Counted from the stretch's first letter, positions 33,906-46,536 are shown. The stretch is DNA of 64,000 bases from Anniella stebbinsi (GCA_029215795.1 JARDYH010000002.1:293601973-293665972); one strand, 5' to 3'. The notes: generated by a model not told the origin, from the sequence alone. A program made the numbers and translations.

Positions 33906-34690
33906 AGAAAGGTAAAGAATAATTTGATTTTATTTAATGTTAAACTCAACCTCTTCTTTCTATTAATTTCTTTATCCCAAATTCTTAATAAAATATTCGA
34001 ATTGGAACCCAAAGGTGATCAACAAGCTTTTGGATTCTCTCACCCAAAACTGACTGCTCTGCCGAAATGCTACTTAAATATTAATCCATAAGTAAACTCT
34101 GCAAATCTGGATTCCATGGCCATGTCTGCACCATGTATTTTCCCTGGGTCATCCCTGTGCATCCAAATGACACACAGGGGATCCCGAGGGCAGGCAGGGA
34201 TGACCCCCTCCATTTTCCCAGGATAACTGGTTCCTGATTTTCCCTGTGGTCCCGGGACCTTCTCAAGGACCGCGGGAGGCATGGCCTCCTCATGAGTAGT
34301 GTGGCCTTCAAAGCAGATGCAGAAATGTATGGGGAGACTCTGTGCCCATGGGGGATGGGGGGCAAACAATTTCGCCATCGATGGGATGGCCGGGGGGATG
34401 GGTAACATCCCTATTTCCTCCCGGGACGTTACACAGCCCTCTGGAAGCTGGGGATCACAGAAGCAGGTAAGTCCATGATCCTTCCCCCTCCCTCCCTCTG
34501 CACCCTTAGGTGTAAATGAGCCCCTTGTGTCCAGATTGAGGATATCTATCATGGCCAGGAGGAACGGCAGCACCAATACAACAGTCGCACCCCATGCCCA
34601 GCGCTGCAATTCCAACGTTGGCACCCATGCCCTAGCCCCCAACCCCCCCCCACACCTCTCTCCTAGAGCATCTTCCACACACACAGGAAA
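33906..34690. other. No gene recognised; likely repeat-derived GC-rich stretch
   Basis: A GC-rich segment (about 34,095-34,540) supports a 204-codon minus-strand frame, but it has no recognisable domain and contains reiterated GGGATCCC and GATGACCC words, so I do not call a gene. An AGGTAAG word occurs at 34,465. Confidence 0.35.
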
Positions 34691-34699
34691 GAAGGTGAG

Positions 34700-35766
34700 A
34701 GTGGGGTGGCGTAGAAAACTTTATTCAGCAGGGAGACCAGACATGGGCAATAAGGCACATGGGCACCACTATGCCAGGGCAGAACCTACGGAAAGGACAG
34801 TTGTCCCTGGGAAGGGAGGAGGCGGCTGGAAGGCACAGAGGTGAAGAGGGGACGGCCGAGGCCACACCCCCAGGGAGCCAAGCATGGAATGTGCCAAGGG
34901 GATGAGGTGGAGAGGGGTGGCATGCCAGGGAGGGATGCCAGTCCAGAGATGGGACTCCACAGCCGATGCTCACAGGGGGTGGGGGTAGCGCAGCCAGATC
35001 CAGGCACTGATGCTTTCACGCACCCGGGATGCCTCCACACAGGCGCGTCGCTCCCCAACAGGGTTCTCGGGGCCCGGCAATGGCTCGCTGTCCAGCCGCG
35101 TTGGGCGGATGAAGGGGGGCTCTCTGGTCGCCGCTTCCCCTGCCCTCGTCCTTCTGGGTGATGCGAGGGTGGAGGTGGTGGTGCAGTGGGGGTCTACTCT
35201 GGATGGGGTGTTGTTCTCCCTCTTGGTGGGGGGGGCTGCCCCGTGCTCCAGGGTGCCTGGGGTTGTTGCTTATTCCGTCTCCCCCTCCCCCCCTTTGCCG
35301 TAGTGCCCTTCTGGTGCGCTTCCCTGTCCGTTTGGGTAGCTGGCTGGGCACCCTGCGTAAGTGCTGGCAGGAGCAGGCCCCTTGTTGAGCTCCGTGCCAG
35401 CTGCCTGGTGGGGGAGGCAGGCGTCCTGGTTGCTATGGCAGTGAAGCCGGGTCTCTGTTGCGAGCATGCTTGAGTGGCCGCCCACTTTCTGCCTCTCTTG
35501 CCGCTCCGCTCTCTGATTTTCCTTGCTCAACAACTCACGGTTGTTGCTTCAACAATGCCCCAATTCGGACAACACGTTTGTCAATTGACGATTCCCTCAA
35601 CAACTTGCAAATGAGTTGTTCATGTCAGTTGTTCCTTTAACAAATGTGGGTTGTTACTTTAACAACTGTGGGTTGTGTGGCTGAATTCGGACGACACGGT
35701 TAACAACGCAGTGGGTTGTTGAAGCAACAACCCACAATTGTTCAACGTGTCGTCCGAATTCAGCCA
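34700..35766 (-). mobile_element. Deletion derivative of the Myb/SANT-like element
   Basis: The minus strand starts with an 89-bp palindrome (35,678-35,766), continues through the same AACAACCCACAG and GTCAATTGACAAACG motifs as 52,587-52,790, and then the same leader as 52,819-53,200, including MLSKENQR. It then departs from the larger copy and ends near an AATAAA on the minus strand (about 34,723). The Myb/SANT-like region is absent. The last open frame ends VRESISAWIWLRYPHPL, which could be the C-terminus of a second protein of the family; a Harbinger-type nuclease is possible but unproven. Non-autonomous by deletion. Confidence 0.7.
35678..35766. repeat. Terminal palindrome of the deletion derivative
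   Basis: TGGCTGAATTCGGACGACAC at one edge and CGTGTCGTCCGAATTCAGCC near the other are exact complements over 20 bp, with a GTTGTTGAAGCAACAAC palindrome at the centre. Confidence 0.85.
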
Positions 35767-36919
35767 AAGTGTGTGCTTGTCTGTTACACTTTCCAAGGGG
35801 GAAAAGTTACAGAAGGGAATCTCCCATGTGAATTCAAATTGGATTTCATTAGTAGATTTCATTAGTAAATTTGACACTGTGGAATGTGATATCAATAAAT
35901 TCTGGGTGTTTGTTTATAAAATTGATCTAGCTGTGCATCTTTATCACCAAGTCACCAAGATTGAGTTGAACCCATGTTGATTGCATCGTTCATTAATACT
36001 ATTCTTATTGCACGTTCATGAACTGATCATAGAACTGGTCTTTTTTTGCAAAAAGTTTGACATATGTCTAATTATAATATGAATTGCACTGCAGGTCATT
36101 GGATTTATGAATTCTAACCTCTTGTGCAGTTTATTCCATCTAACTGAGACCAGATTCAGGTTCAAGTATAGCTATGGAAATCTCATGGACAGAATACGTT
36201 TTGACAAGGAACCATGTAACTGAAAACTCAAAGTGTTTGTTCTGAAAATAAATTCTTGCACTTTTCTGCACTATTATTTTCAAAACAAGCATGACTGCAG
36301 AGATGAAATAGTTTGTTGGCAGTGAGACCTCAACTGTATAATAAACCTGCTGTCAACTACAAAGAGTAATTGGTGAATCCAATATTACACTGGGAAGGAA
36401 GCATGCAGTCAGAAACTCATTCAAGACCAAGGTCAGAACTGATGAAGCAGCAGCTAGAAGTGATATGGGTCTGGGATTTTAAAACTGAAGAAATATATGA
36501 TTGACTAGATAAATAACGACACAGAGCAGAGAAGTTTTGAGAAATGCATGGATTGTTGACCGGCCAGTCTAGAATAGCAATTAATCTTTAGAGTAATACA
36601 TGACAACAGGAAAGTAGGTTTTCCTGCAGTAAAATGGGGCAAAAAACCTCAAAGCAGTTTGAAATGCATTTTTAAACACATATCAAAGTAGGTTCAGTTG
36701 AGTGCTCTGTCCCCTTCTAATCTCACATTGATTTATGAGACCATAAGAAATATCTGCCTTATCTGATATGGAGCAGAAGAGTGAAGGATCTAAAGGTATT
36801 TTCACGTATCAGAAAATTGACTCCTACAGGATAAAAAAAAAACTACTCTAGTTTCATGTCATCATGTCCAAATGCAATTACTTCTTGATAAACCAAGAGA
36901 TATTGTAGTGATGGAGACT
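35767..36919. other. No gene recognised
   Basis: AT-rich unique sequence; nothing supportable. Confidence 0.5.
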
Positions 36920-37510
36920 GAGGTGCCATCAATATGCCGATGACACCCAGTTCTGCCTCTCTTTTTCATGAAATGCAAGTGAGGCAGTGCCTAAGCAGGG
37001 GAATGGACTGGATGTCCTGAATCAGTGCCAGAGCAGGGAATGGACTGGATGAGGGCCAACAAACTGAAGCTCAATCCAGACAAGACAAAGGTACTGTTGC
37101 CAGATGGTTCGTCTGCTAGGTTGAGTGGCGTTCAACCTGCCCTGGAGGGGCTTGCACTCGCCCTGAAAGTTCAGGCATGCAGCTGGGGCTGCTCTTGGAT
37201 CAATCTTTGTCACTTGAGGCCCAGGTGGCCTTGGTGGCCAGGAAGCCCTTTTATCAGGTTGATATACCAGCTGCTACCCTGCTTGGATAGAAACAGCCTG
37301 GCAACATGGATGGATTGTTGCCATGTGATGTACATGGGGCTACTTTGGAAGATCATTCTGAAACTTCAATTAGTTCAAAACAGAGCTGCTAGGTTACTAA
37401 CTAGGACTGGGAGATATGATCATGTGAGGCCAGTGCTTCACCAGCTGCACTGGCTTCCAGTCTGTTTCCGAGCCAAATTCAAAGTGTCGGTGTTAACTTC
37501 TCTCTGTGTA
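36920..37510 (+). mobile_element. L2-type LINE reverse transcriptase fragment
   Basis: The catalytic motif YADDTQ is at about 36,933, followed by WMRANKLKLNPDKTKVLL (37,040-37,095) and, in another frame, LVQNRAARLLTRTGRYDHVR and LHQLHWLPVCFRAKFKVSVL near 37,370-37,490, all hallmarks of the L2 clade reverse transcriptase and its C-terminus. Frameshifts and a small duplicated segment (36,982-37,049, GGGGAATGGACTGGATG) show it is dead. No 3' tail is joined to it. Confidence 0.85.
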
Positions 37511-38770
37511 GTCTCCTCAGTCTCTCTTTCCTCTCTGGACTCCAAACAATTCTCCCCCCAAACCCCTCAAAACTCTCTCCCAAGGTTCTTTCTTTTTGCA
37601 TTCCTCATACCAATATCCATGGTTTGTCTTTAATTGCATTGTCCTATATTTCCATCACAACATTGTTGGAGGCATTGAGCTGGATCTAAAGCTGGGATAA
37701 ATGTGGATAGGCTCCATACTCCTCAACGGGAGATCTCCTTAAGAGATTTTGGGGTATCACTTGAAGGCCACACCTGTCCCATGCCCAGTTAGCAGGAATG
37801 GCTCACAGTATCAGTCCATGCCATGGAGACTCTGATATTCCTGCTACCCCATCGGTGTTTTTCCAGCATGGTGGCTGGGTGGTGGTATCAGACAGCAATG
37901 GGGCTTGCCAATGTCTGGATCCTTACCCTACACCATGCCAAACTTTGTGACTGTAACCAATTAAAGTTGTGGCCACTTTTTAACCCATTTCTGTCTGTAC
38001 AGTTCTTGCTCCCACACCATACCACCTCTTGTTGCAGGCATAAACGAAACACTTAATAAGCAGGCTTCGTTATTGCACATATGCATTCCCAGGTTAGAGA
38101 AGGGCAGGAAAAAGTATTTTTTGCCTGCAATTCACCTCTTACCAGAAAACAGAAGGGAGGGAATTTTGCTTTTGTAATTGGTGCTCTGGGCATATATTTT
38201 GTTTCATTTTTTAAGAGAAACAAATACAAATGTTGTGCCTCAAGTGCCTACTAGAAGACCTTACCATATACATCTGGAATTAAATACTATTGAGGAAGCA
38301 TGCTTAGGGTTGCATTATAATGGCTGATTATCACTTGGGTTTTGTATTTAGCTACAAATTGTCATAATTCAAGGATGCCACTTAGGTCCAAGGTCAGTAA
38401 TCCAGTCCATCAGTCAAAAGCCGAAGCCGCTGTTGAAGTCAAGATAACAGTAGTAGAATCACAAGACACTGAATCGTAGTCAGGAAGCCTGTCCACAGGG
38501 TCAGGATATGTCCGGGTAAGACCAAGGTTTCAGGAACACACAAGAGAATAGTCGGGTCACAATCCAGGGGTCAGAATCCAAGCTTGAATCGAAGGCACAG
38601 ATCGTTGCTTTCAGCACTGGGGCTGAGCTCTGGCCAGACTTTTATGGGACCCTGTCTGGGTGATTTACAAATAAAAAACATTGGAAAAAATAAGAATAAA
38701 ATATAAATTGTTTCAAGTGCACCAACAGAAATTCTTGCAGCAGGCACTGGATTAAGTTGTACAGGCCCAT
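37511..38770. other. No gene recognised
   Basis: No supported feature. The frame at 38,571-38,942 on the minus strand has no recognisable domain. Confidence 0.45.
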
Positions 38771-39061
38771 TCAATGCTGGAGTCAACTCCAGATGAAGCT
38801 TTCCATCCTGTACAACAGGGAAGAGTTCCACAGCTGCAAGGAAACCTCTGGACTCCCCCTGCTTCTGGAGGACAATTTGGATTAGTGTTGGGGCAAAACT
38901 CCACCTGGGCCAACAAAGGCAGCAGAGCCCCCCCACACACACATCCAGACCTCATGGACCCAGGTGGACTCACCGTAGCATTTTTGCCCCAATGCTGCAA
39001 TTCTGCCCCCTTTTTCCTTCTGCCACATTGTGTTAATGATGGCTGCCATTAACACAGCAGG

Positions 39062-39310
39062 GGGAAATACACAATTTCCCGAAAGCTGAGGAAATTCTGC
39101 ATTTTCTCCCTTCACTCTAATGCCAGAGTGGAGGGAGAAAATATGCAATTTCCCCAGCCTTCGGGAAATTGCATTTCTCTCTCTCCCCCACCACACACAC
39201 ACTGATGGGGGCCTTAAAGGCCCTATTAACAGAGTCTTTAAGACACCCATTGGTGGGGGGGGACATGATTTCCCCAAGGCTGGGGAAATTGCATATTTTC
39301 CCCTTCCAGG
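39062..39310. repeat. Nested inverted repeats (foldback cluster, part 1)
   Basis: Two overlapping foldbacks: one centred near 39,122 (CTCTAATGCCAGAG) pairs 39,075-39,118 with 39,126-39,172; another pairs 39,130-39,165 (AAAATATGCAATTTCCCC) with 39,270-39,302 (GGGGAAATTGCATATTTTCC). The same word set is thus present three times in alternating polarity. Confidence 0.75.
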
Positions 39311-39347
39311 CTAATGGCAGTAAAGGTTGGGGAAATCTCTCCCCCCT

Positions 39348-39414
39348 GCCAATCATGGCCTTAAAGGCCCTCTTAAAACCTTGCATTAAAAGAGCCTTTA
39401 AAGCCATGATTGGC
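39348..39414. repeat. Hairpin with ~28-bp stem (foldback cluster, part 2)
   Basis: CCAATCATGGCCTTAAAGGC pairs with GCCTTTAAAGCCATGATTGG around a short loop containing ACCTTGCATT. Few mismatches. Confidence 0.85.
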
Positions 39415-39484
39415 TTGGGGGGGGGGGCACAACACACTTTCTGGGGCCTCCGGAAAGTGCACAATTGCCCCAGCACAACATTAG

Positions 39485-41950
39485 CTAATGGCATGCCGGG
39501 GGGGTTGTACACCTTTTGGAGGCCCTGGAAAGTGCTCTTTGCTGAGCACTCATCCAGGCCAAATGCTCATCCAGGGCCAGACGAGCAGGGCTCGGTGAGT
39601 GCCCACGAATTCTCTAGTCCCTAATTTGGATACAATTTTAAAGCAGCTTATGATGCTGCTCAGAATCTTTCTCACCACTCATATGACAACAGCAGAAGCA
39701 GAGTGATCATTCTCAGCCATGAAGAGAGGAAATACGTTCTCGTGGAACCCAATGACAGAGGATAGGCTCCGTGCTTTGGCAATGATAAACAAAATCTGAC
39801 TTCAACCACTGAGTAGTAGAGCTCTTTGCAAGACAGAAAGATTGTTGGGCAAACTTTCTATACAAATAAGAAGCGCCTGGGTTGAAAGGAAGGTGGAGGT
39901 CACACACTTAACCACCCAGTACAAAGGATTCACTGAGATGCTCCTCATACACCTTTTCTACCCTTTCCTAAACTCTTGCTATCCTATCCTCATTTTCCAG
40001 GCAGAGTCCTCCAAAGAAGCTGCAGAAGGGGACTAGCTCTGGTTCAGAAAGCTCCATACTCAAGCTCCATGCCTTCTCCACACCTTCTCCAGTACAGACC
40101 CAAGTGGAACAGCCGCCAGCCCTTCTCCTAAAGGTAAGAGAGTTTCCAGAGAGTTCCACCCAGTCAACACACTTCCTCCTGTGTTCTCTTCAAATCCCTT
40201 TTTCTAGGTGGAGTGTTGCTGAGGACCTTCACTTGAAAGACTGAATACGCTATGTCTCTGAAAGCTCTGTGGGCATACTTCTTCTAGGAGTGGTGAATGG
40301 TGGATAGGTGTGGCTCGAAGAAGAGGAGGAGCCTGTGCAGAGCCAAGTGTGACAACACTCAGGTCTTCTGATTCAAGGTAAGACACTTAGGCCTTGCAAG
40401 GGAGGAGGCTTGTTTAGCAAAATAGGTGCTGTTGGCTCCGTTTCTGGTTAATGCATGGCTCCACTTCTGGTAACCCCTCCGGTGATCCTTTCTGCACCAC
40501 CAGTCAGATTGGCCACCAGTTGCTCCTGCTGTTTTCTCATCTAGTTTGTTTAAAAGTTTAACCATTCCAATCCATCTAGAAAGACAGCATTGCTCAAACA
40601 TATTTCACAAGTGGCACTCTGCTGATACAAATGGAAATTGTCAAGCTTAAATCAATGCAGAAGATAAGATGTCTGCATCTCGCCTTAGTACCTGATTGTT
40701 TGAGGTAGAATCCAAGGGTTCTTTAACAGGGCATCCATCCAAAAGAAAAGCTTGATCAACTAATTTGGATTTCCAATTTTTCTTGGTGGAGGATATAGGA
40801 CTGGGGTTTGGTACCACACAAATAGTCTCCATTTATGATACTTCTCAAAACAATAATTTGCAAAATAACACTTTTGGATTGTTCAAAATAAATTGTCACC
40901 TTTAATAACATCAACAATGTCACCACTTGTACTTTGTTAGATCTTGTTATGATGGATTTTTCTTCCATAAACATTCTGTTGGAAGTAAGAATATGCCATT
41001 TGAAAATCTAATTTAGAAGTTGGGATAAAACTTTACCTTCTAGGATTTTAAGTCACATGAGGGGCCTAGACAGGTAGAATAAGCTGCCTGCTGTAGATGT
41101 CCATCCACTAATACATGGAAGTGATATCAAGGGGGGGCGTGCAGCGCTCATGCACGTTCACACTGTCCATTATCATGTGAGGCATTTAGAATGCCTAAAT
41201 ATGGCTCTTAGGTTTAAGGATTGTGTGCTTCATTCCAAAATATTACAGTTCCATTAAACACAGCCACAGATGCAGAAGTCCCCCTCCTTCCAACCCTCCC
41301 TTTGCAATGCTTGCCGCTTCGAGGTGCCATGCTCTGAGATGACCTAACCATTGTGCCTTACTGGTCACCTTCGGCCAGAGTGACGGTGCGTTGCCTTTCT
41401 GATTAATCCGCCAATGCTTTACAAAACCCAAGTACCCATCATGTAACCATTTCTATGATACTTGCAGAATAAAGATAGTTGACATTGCCATCATTCCTGT
41501 GTCCGGGACAAGCCACTTGGGGTGGGGACCGTCTGGGACATGAGGAGGGCTCGCTGATGCCGCACAGCCCATATGGAGAGGGATAGGGAGTGATTGGGGG
41601 TGGAGCAGCCATGCATGGGGGCTCTGTCGCCCGCGTGCGCAATTTGGACGGTGCTTGCATGAACGTTGGGCAAGCGCTGCCTGTGAGTAGTTGCACGTCT
41701 CGATGAAAAGAAGCACTCCAGTGGTGATTTTAAAAAAACTATTTTAGGAACAGATCAGGTCAGCCATCCCATCATCCGTTCATGAGGCAGGGAACAAGAA
41801 GAAGGAAGTAGAGAGAGGAAACAGGAAAGGTTGGAGCAAAAACATTCCAGTAATCCCCTCCCACCTTGTTCAGGTACACATTAACCCTTTAGCTCTAGGT
41901 TCAGTGACCTATAGCCCGAGTTCTTCTAACAGCATTGAGGATAGTGAGCG
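39485..41950. other. No gene recognised
   Basis: Unique-looking sequence with short unrelated open frames only. Confidence 0.5.
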
Positions 41951-42539
41951 ACTGGGGATGGAGCTAACAGAATGTGTCTTTATTACTAAATAATAGTTTG
42001 AAAAGCAATCCAAATCAATGGCAGGAAATTCAGGTGGGCAAAGGTAACCAAGGGCGGGAAATTCAGGTGGGAGGTGCCAACAGCCACAAGGGCGGTCCTT
42101 TCAAGAACTTTTCCTCCATCAAACCTACACCTCTTATCCGACTCTACTGTGAAACTCCCATATAAACAATTGTAAAGTGCAGTACATAAAGCCAGTAAAT
42201 CGACTTCACGTCTGTCGTCTGTCGCTAAAGACGCAGATTCGAATAAAGGAAAAAGCACATATATGGAAAAACAGGCGTCAAAGCGACGTTGTATAGAGGT
42301 GGCCAGTGTGATCACAGTTAGGTGGTTAAATCAGGCTTCTTAACTGATCCACATGAAGAGATTTCTCTCTGCTGGGCTTTCCAGCATTCCTTTGAGAGCG
42401 AGGAAGATAAATAGAAGGGCACTTGAAGAGCTTAGAAGAGGAGCTATAATGCGAGGCATAAAATGAGGGAGAAGCTTGCAGTAAAGTGGCTGGTGGCAGG
42501 GGAGGTGCCACAACTCACTGATATGATAGCTGAGCTCAG

Positions 42540-42768
42540 TGGCTCAATTCGGACGACACGATAGTCAATGGTGGGTTGACTAATCCTAACCCTCATGCTA
42601 ACCCTAGGGGGCACTCCCCACACAACATGGTAATAAATAATCAACTGTAGTGTGGATGAGGATCAGTGCTGAGTTGACTATGGCAGCATTCGGATGACAC
42701 AATAGTCAAAACAACTGACGATTGTTTCTCCCACACCAGTTGTTTATTGTGTCGTCCGAACTGAGCCA
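42540..42768. mobile_element. MITE with GGCTGAATTCGGACGACACG-type ends, copy 1
   Basis: A 229-bp element with termini TGGCTCAATTCGGACGACAC and GTGTCGTCCGAACTGAGCCA, plus an internal GCATTCGGATGACACAATAG repeat of the terminus. Same family as 49,629-49,862 in opposite orientation, and the ends match those of the Myb/SANT-like element. Confidence 0.85.
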
Positions 42769-44047
42769 CTGATTCAAGGGGGCTGTCTTTTCAGCACCGG
42801 TTTGGTGCTGTTCCACCACCACACCCCATGGTTTCACGGGTGCAACATGGCGGCAAGTTATCCAGATGGAGGGAGGTAGCGTGGGCTTTCCAGATGCCAT
42901 TGGACTTTCCAGCACCAACCCCTTCTCCCTCCCCCATGGCTTCCGGCGACTAATGGCAGGTCTCCTTTCACCCAGGAACACTCCCTGGAACAGTGCCTGA
43001 GTGAGAACAGATGGGGAAGAGCCACAAAAAATTGTCCTTGAAGCAGCACATTTCCAAGACGGCAGATAAGGGGAAGCTGCCGCAAGCATGGAGTGGTGTT
43101 AGTCCAGTATCCAGCATCTGATTCTTGACAGGAGAAAGGGGGGGGGGGGGCGGACACTACGCGGGAGACACGTCTGTCGCTAAAGACGCAATCAATGTGA
43201 AATGCAACATTGTAATGGAAAGGATACATTGATTATTCTATCTGTCTACGGACACCAAGATGCCAGCACAATATGGTTCTGGAATGGTTCGCAGAATCAT
43301 AGCAGCCCACCATGGCTTATTAGCCACTGTGGCTAATTAGTCTTATATTTTGCTAATTTGCCATGGTGAGTTGTGGTGTCCATGGGCACCAGGTTGCAAT
43401 TCCAATCCCCCACCACGGCAGCTTCTCGCGTTGTCCAACCCCAGCAAAGGTGGCTTGTTGGAGTGGTTCTGGGTGGGTTATGGATTCTGGGTGGCTTTTT
43501 AACCACCCAACAAGCTACCCTTACTGGGTTTGGATGACACAAGAAGCTGCGCCTGGCGAGTGTAATTAGACAAATCAGCTAGCATGCAACCAACACAGTC
43601 AGGGTGATTAACAAGCCACTGGATCATGTGAACCAGGCCCGTGTAATACAGCCTATATAAATGTACATACAGAAAATGCAATAATAAACAAGATTGTAAA
43701 CAAGAACAACATAGTGAAAAAGCAGTAAAATATTAAATTAATAAAGCTTTAAAAATGACATACAGAGGCTAGACCACAGGAGCACTAAATCTTTAAAGCA
43801 CTTTTCACTATCTCATGAAGGATACTCAAATTCTGTTGACTGATCTGGTAATACAGAGCTGAAAGAACTTCCAAATAAAATGAAGCTTGCTTTTCCATAA
43901 GAGGGTGTGTCCACTATGTACATGCGCCCCAACCCAGCTAAAGTTTGTTAGTCCCATTGAAAGCTATGAAACTGTGATTGCTCACAAATAATTTATTCCA
44001 CTAGTGTCAATAAATGCTTATGATAACTTCAGTTGTATTGGGCATCC
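42769..44047. other. No gene recognised
   Basis: A G-run (about 43,139-43,150) and a hairpin-forming word at 43,172 (see findings) are the only distinct features. MITE-like CCACCATGG/CCATGG motifs occur at 43,300-43,560 but were not resolved into an element. Confidence 0.4.
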
Positions 44048-44150
44048 ATTAATTAATTTCGGCTGCAACCCTATATCCACTTTCCTGGGAGTAAGCCCCA
44101 TTGAACTCAATGGGACCTGCTTTTGAATAGACATGCATAAAATTGCTCTG
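44048..44150 (+). repeat. Palindrome-core short repeat (CCCATTGAACTCAATGGG)
   Basis: GGGAGTAAGCCCCATTGAAC and CTCAATGGGACCTGC flank a palindromic core, followed by AGACATGCATAAAATTG. Very similar copies lie at about 44,430-44,510 (inverted) and, more diverged, 46,790-47,050, 48,155-48,280 and 51,445-51,545. Confidence 0.7.
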
Positions 44151-44264
44151 TTAATCAACTTTGCTGCAGGCCACATCTTGTTAAGGGATGCTCTTATTTC
44201 TTTGTTCATTGAACGTTGAATGTTGTTAGTCACTTTGAGTGCTACTCTGGTAAGTGGAGAGGTG

Positions 44265-44268
<4 letters not shown>

Positions 44269-44308
<40 letters not shown>

Positions 44309-44392
44309 GAAATGCTAGAGAGAGAGGGAGGGAGGGAGAGAGAGAGAGAGAGATGGAGAGAGAGGAGGGAGGGGGAGAGAGGGAGAGAGAGA
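44269..44392. repeat. TA microsatellite followed by GA-rich tract
   Basis: (TA)n at 44,269-44,306, then GA-rich low complexity at 44,316-44,392. Confidence 0.9.
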
Positions 44393-44523
44393 TTACTGCT
44401 AGGTTGGTGTTTTGTAGAAAACTAATACTGAAATCTTATTCATGTCTGCTCAGAAATAAGCCCCATTGAGTTCAATGGGCTTACACCCATGTATATACAG
44501 TTGCAGGGCTGCTCCCCAATGAC

Positions 44524-44718
44524 CCTGTTCAGACAACATACTAAACCATAGTAGTTAAGCATTTTGAGCTAAACATTATGGCTTAGCACATCATGTGAAC
44601 CATTCCTAACCATGATGGCTGCATAACCATGGTTTAAACATGCTCACTAATCATTTGCTGCAAAAAAATTAGCATAGTGGCCTAACCTTGGCTTAGTGTG
44701 TTGTCTGAACAGGCCCAA
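44524..44718. mobile_element. MITE with GGGCCTGTTCAGACAACA-type ends
   Basis: CCCTGTTCAGACAACATACT at the left is mirrored by TTAGTGTGTTGTCTGAACAG at the right. The interior mirrors AACCATGG and TTAGC words. About 195 bp, non-coding. Confidence 0.75.
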
Positions 44719-45952
44719 TGAATTTGAGTGTTCCAAATTTTGTAACTGGAATTTCTGTAACCATTTTCCAGAGGTTTAATGGCTGCTTCAGAAGTTCAAG
44801 AGAAATGTTATACAGAAATATTTGGGCCACCTTATTATTCATTTGAACTTAAAAGACCAAGCTTATTCAGGCAATAACCCATCCTCTTCTCAGGACTGGC
44901 CTTCCCTGAAGCCACTTGATGCAGGAGCATCATGCAGCAAAATTTCAGAAGAGTGGTGGGACTGGTGCTGGCAGCACTCAAGGGTGTACTCACCGACATT
45001 TCTTAGTCCCGTTGGTCACCAAGACCAAGCCAGCAGGATCAAGAAGCAACCATTCCTGTAGGCCTCCTGGGCAACTCCCACTCACCCAGACTGCTTGTTT
45101 GGGCAGCCAGCAGTTGATACATAAAAGAAAAAGGCCACAGCTGTGTGATATGAAAAAAACAGGATGCCCTTGAGCATACAGCTGGAAAGATAATACACGA
45201 GACAACTCTTTAGTTTTGAGATATAATTATAATGAAGCCCTTATCTGACATTCAAAACCACACAATCACTGGTTGATAAGGCATACATATGTATTTAACA
45301 TCATGCATGTATTTATAAATTTTATACAGAATAGAGCAGAAGACAATTATTAGAATACATTGATCCTATTTCAGAAAATATATTTATACTATAATGTAAT
45401 TATTGCTTGTTGTAGAATGTAATTAATAGTAGTTGTTGCTTGTTATAGAATGTAATTAATAGTTGTTGTGACAGGATTCTAGATCAACTCCCGTTTCAAT
45501 CTCAGTTTCTTCAGACAGGTAATGTATATTCTGTAATTTCAAACAAAAATGTAGCAGTAATAATAATAATGATACTCCACCACATATTTTCCTGATTTTT
45601 TTATTTTTAGACCAAGATTAATCACACTCACTGACTGGTTTTTAAACAAACAGTGAGTATATATTTCAAATCTCCCTGTGTTGGCTGCTAACTTCGTTTT
45701 CCAGAATTCTAATTGCGAGACAAGTTATTAATTTACCAAACAGTAGCCATTATTGTCATTGTGCAATTCAAAGTAATAAAAAAAATATACCATTCAAGAT
45801 ACAATGACAAACCTTGCTCTATTCACTCCTTCTCATAGTTTCAAACTGGCAATTCAGTAGTCCACCAGCTGTATCTACTACAGTGGCTTAAATACCTGCC
45901 TGTTTGGTCTGTTAAAGAAACAACCCCTTCATGTGTCAGTACTGATCTACTT
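44719..45952. other. No gene recognised
   Basis: Mostly unique. A segment at 45,044-45,118 recurs at 46,467-46,536 (shared CCATTCCTGTAGGCCTCCTG, CTCACCCAGACTGCTTGTTT), so it is a dispersed repeat of unknown class. Confidence 0.45.
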
Positions 45953-46322
45953 TAGGAGGAGGGCTTTCTCCGCTGTGGCACCCCGGCTGTGGAATGAGCT
46001 CCCCAGAGAGGTTCGCCTGGCGCCTACTTTGTACTCTTTTCGTCGCCAGGTGAAGACCTTTTTATTCTCCCAGTATTTTAACAGTTAAATTAACTCAATT
46101 TAAATCCTTGCTGTTTTAAATTTGTATTTTAATCTGTATTCATTTCTGCTGCTGGTTTTATTCTGGTTTTATTCTGGTTGTGTTTTTAGATTGTATGTTA
46201 TTTGTTGTTTTTAGATTGTGGCTTGTTTTATATTTTTAAAATGATTTTATGGTTTTAATTTTTGTGAACCGCCCAGAGAGCTTCAGCTATAGGGCGGTAT
46301 AAAAATGCAATAAATAAATAAT
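45953..46322 (+). mobile_element. L2/CR1-type LINE 3' end with ORF remnant
   Basis: Plus-strand equivalent of 21,238-21,715: coding end with FSAVAPRLWNELPREVRLAP (45,966-46,030) and FRRQVKTFLFSQYF, a T-rich untranslated block, then CCGCCCAGAGAGCTTCAGCT, ATAGGGCGGTATAAAAATGC and (AAAT)n. Confidence 0.88.
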
Positions 46323-46536
46323 ATCAAAAATGCAGAAAATTCCAAACCAGCATTTAAACCTTGTGGACATGCTGAGTTTAGTGTAAAAATCCACTTCGCT
46401 TCCTTTTTCAATAAAATGTTGACATAGTTAATCCAGTTATATTTATGTGGAAGTATTTTTTCCAGAAGCAGCCATTCCTGTAGGCCTCCTGGGCAGCTCT
46501 CACTCACCCAGACTGCTTGTTTGGTCAGCCAGTAGG

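Noticed and set aside
34070..34684. 204-codon minus-strand open frame
   Set aside because: No domain recognised; the region is GC-rich and repeat-like, so a long frame by chance is plausible.
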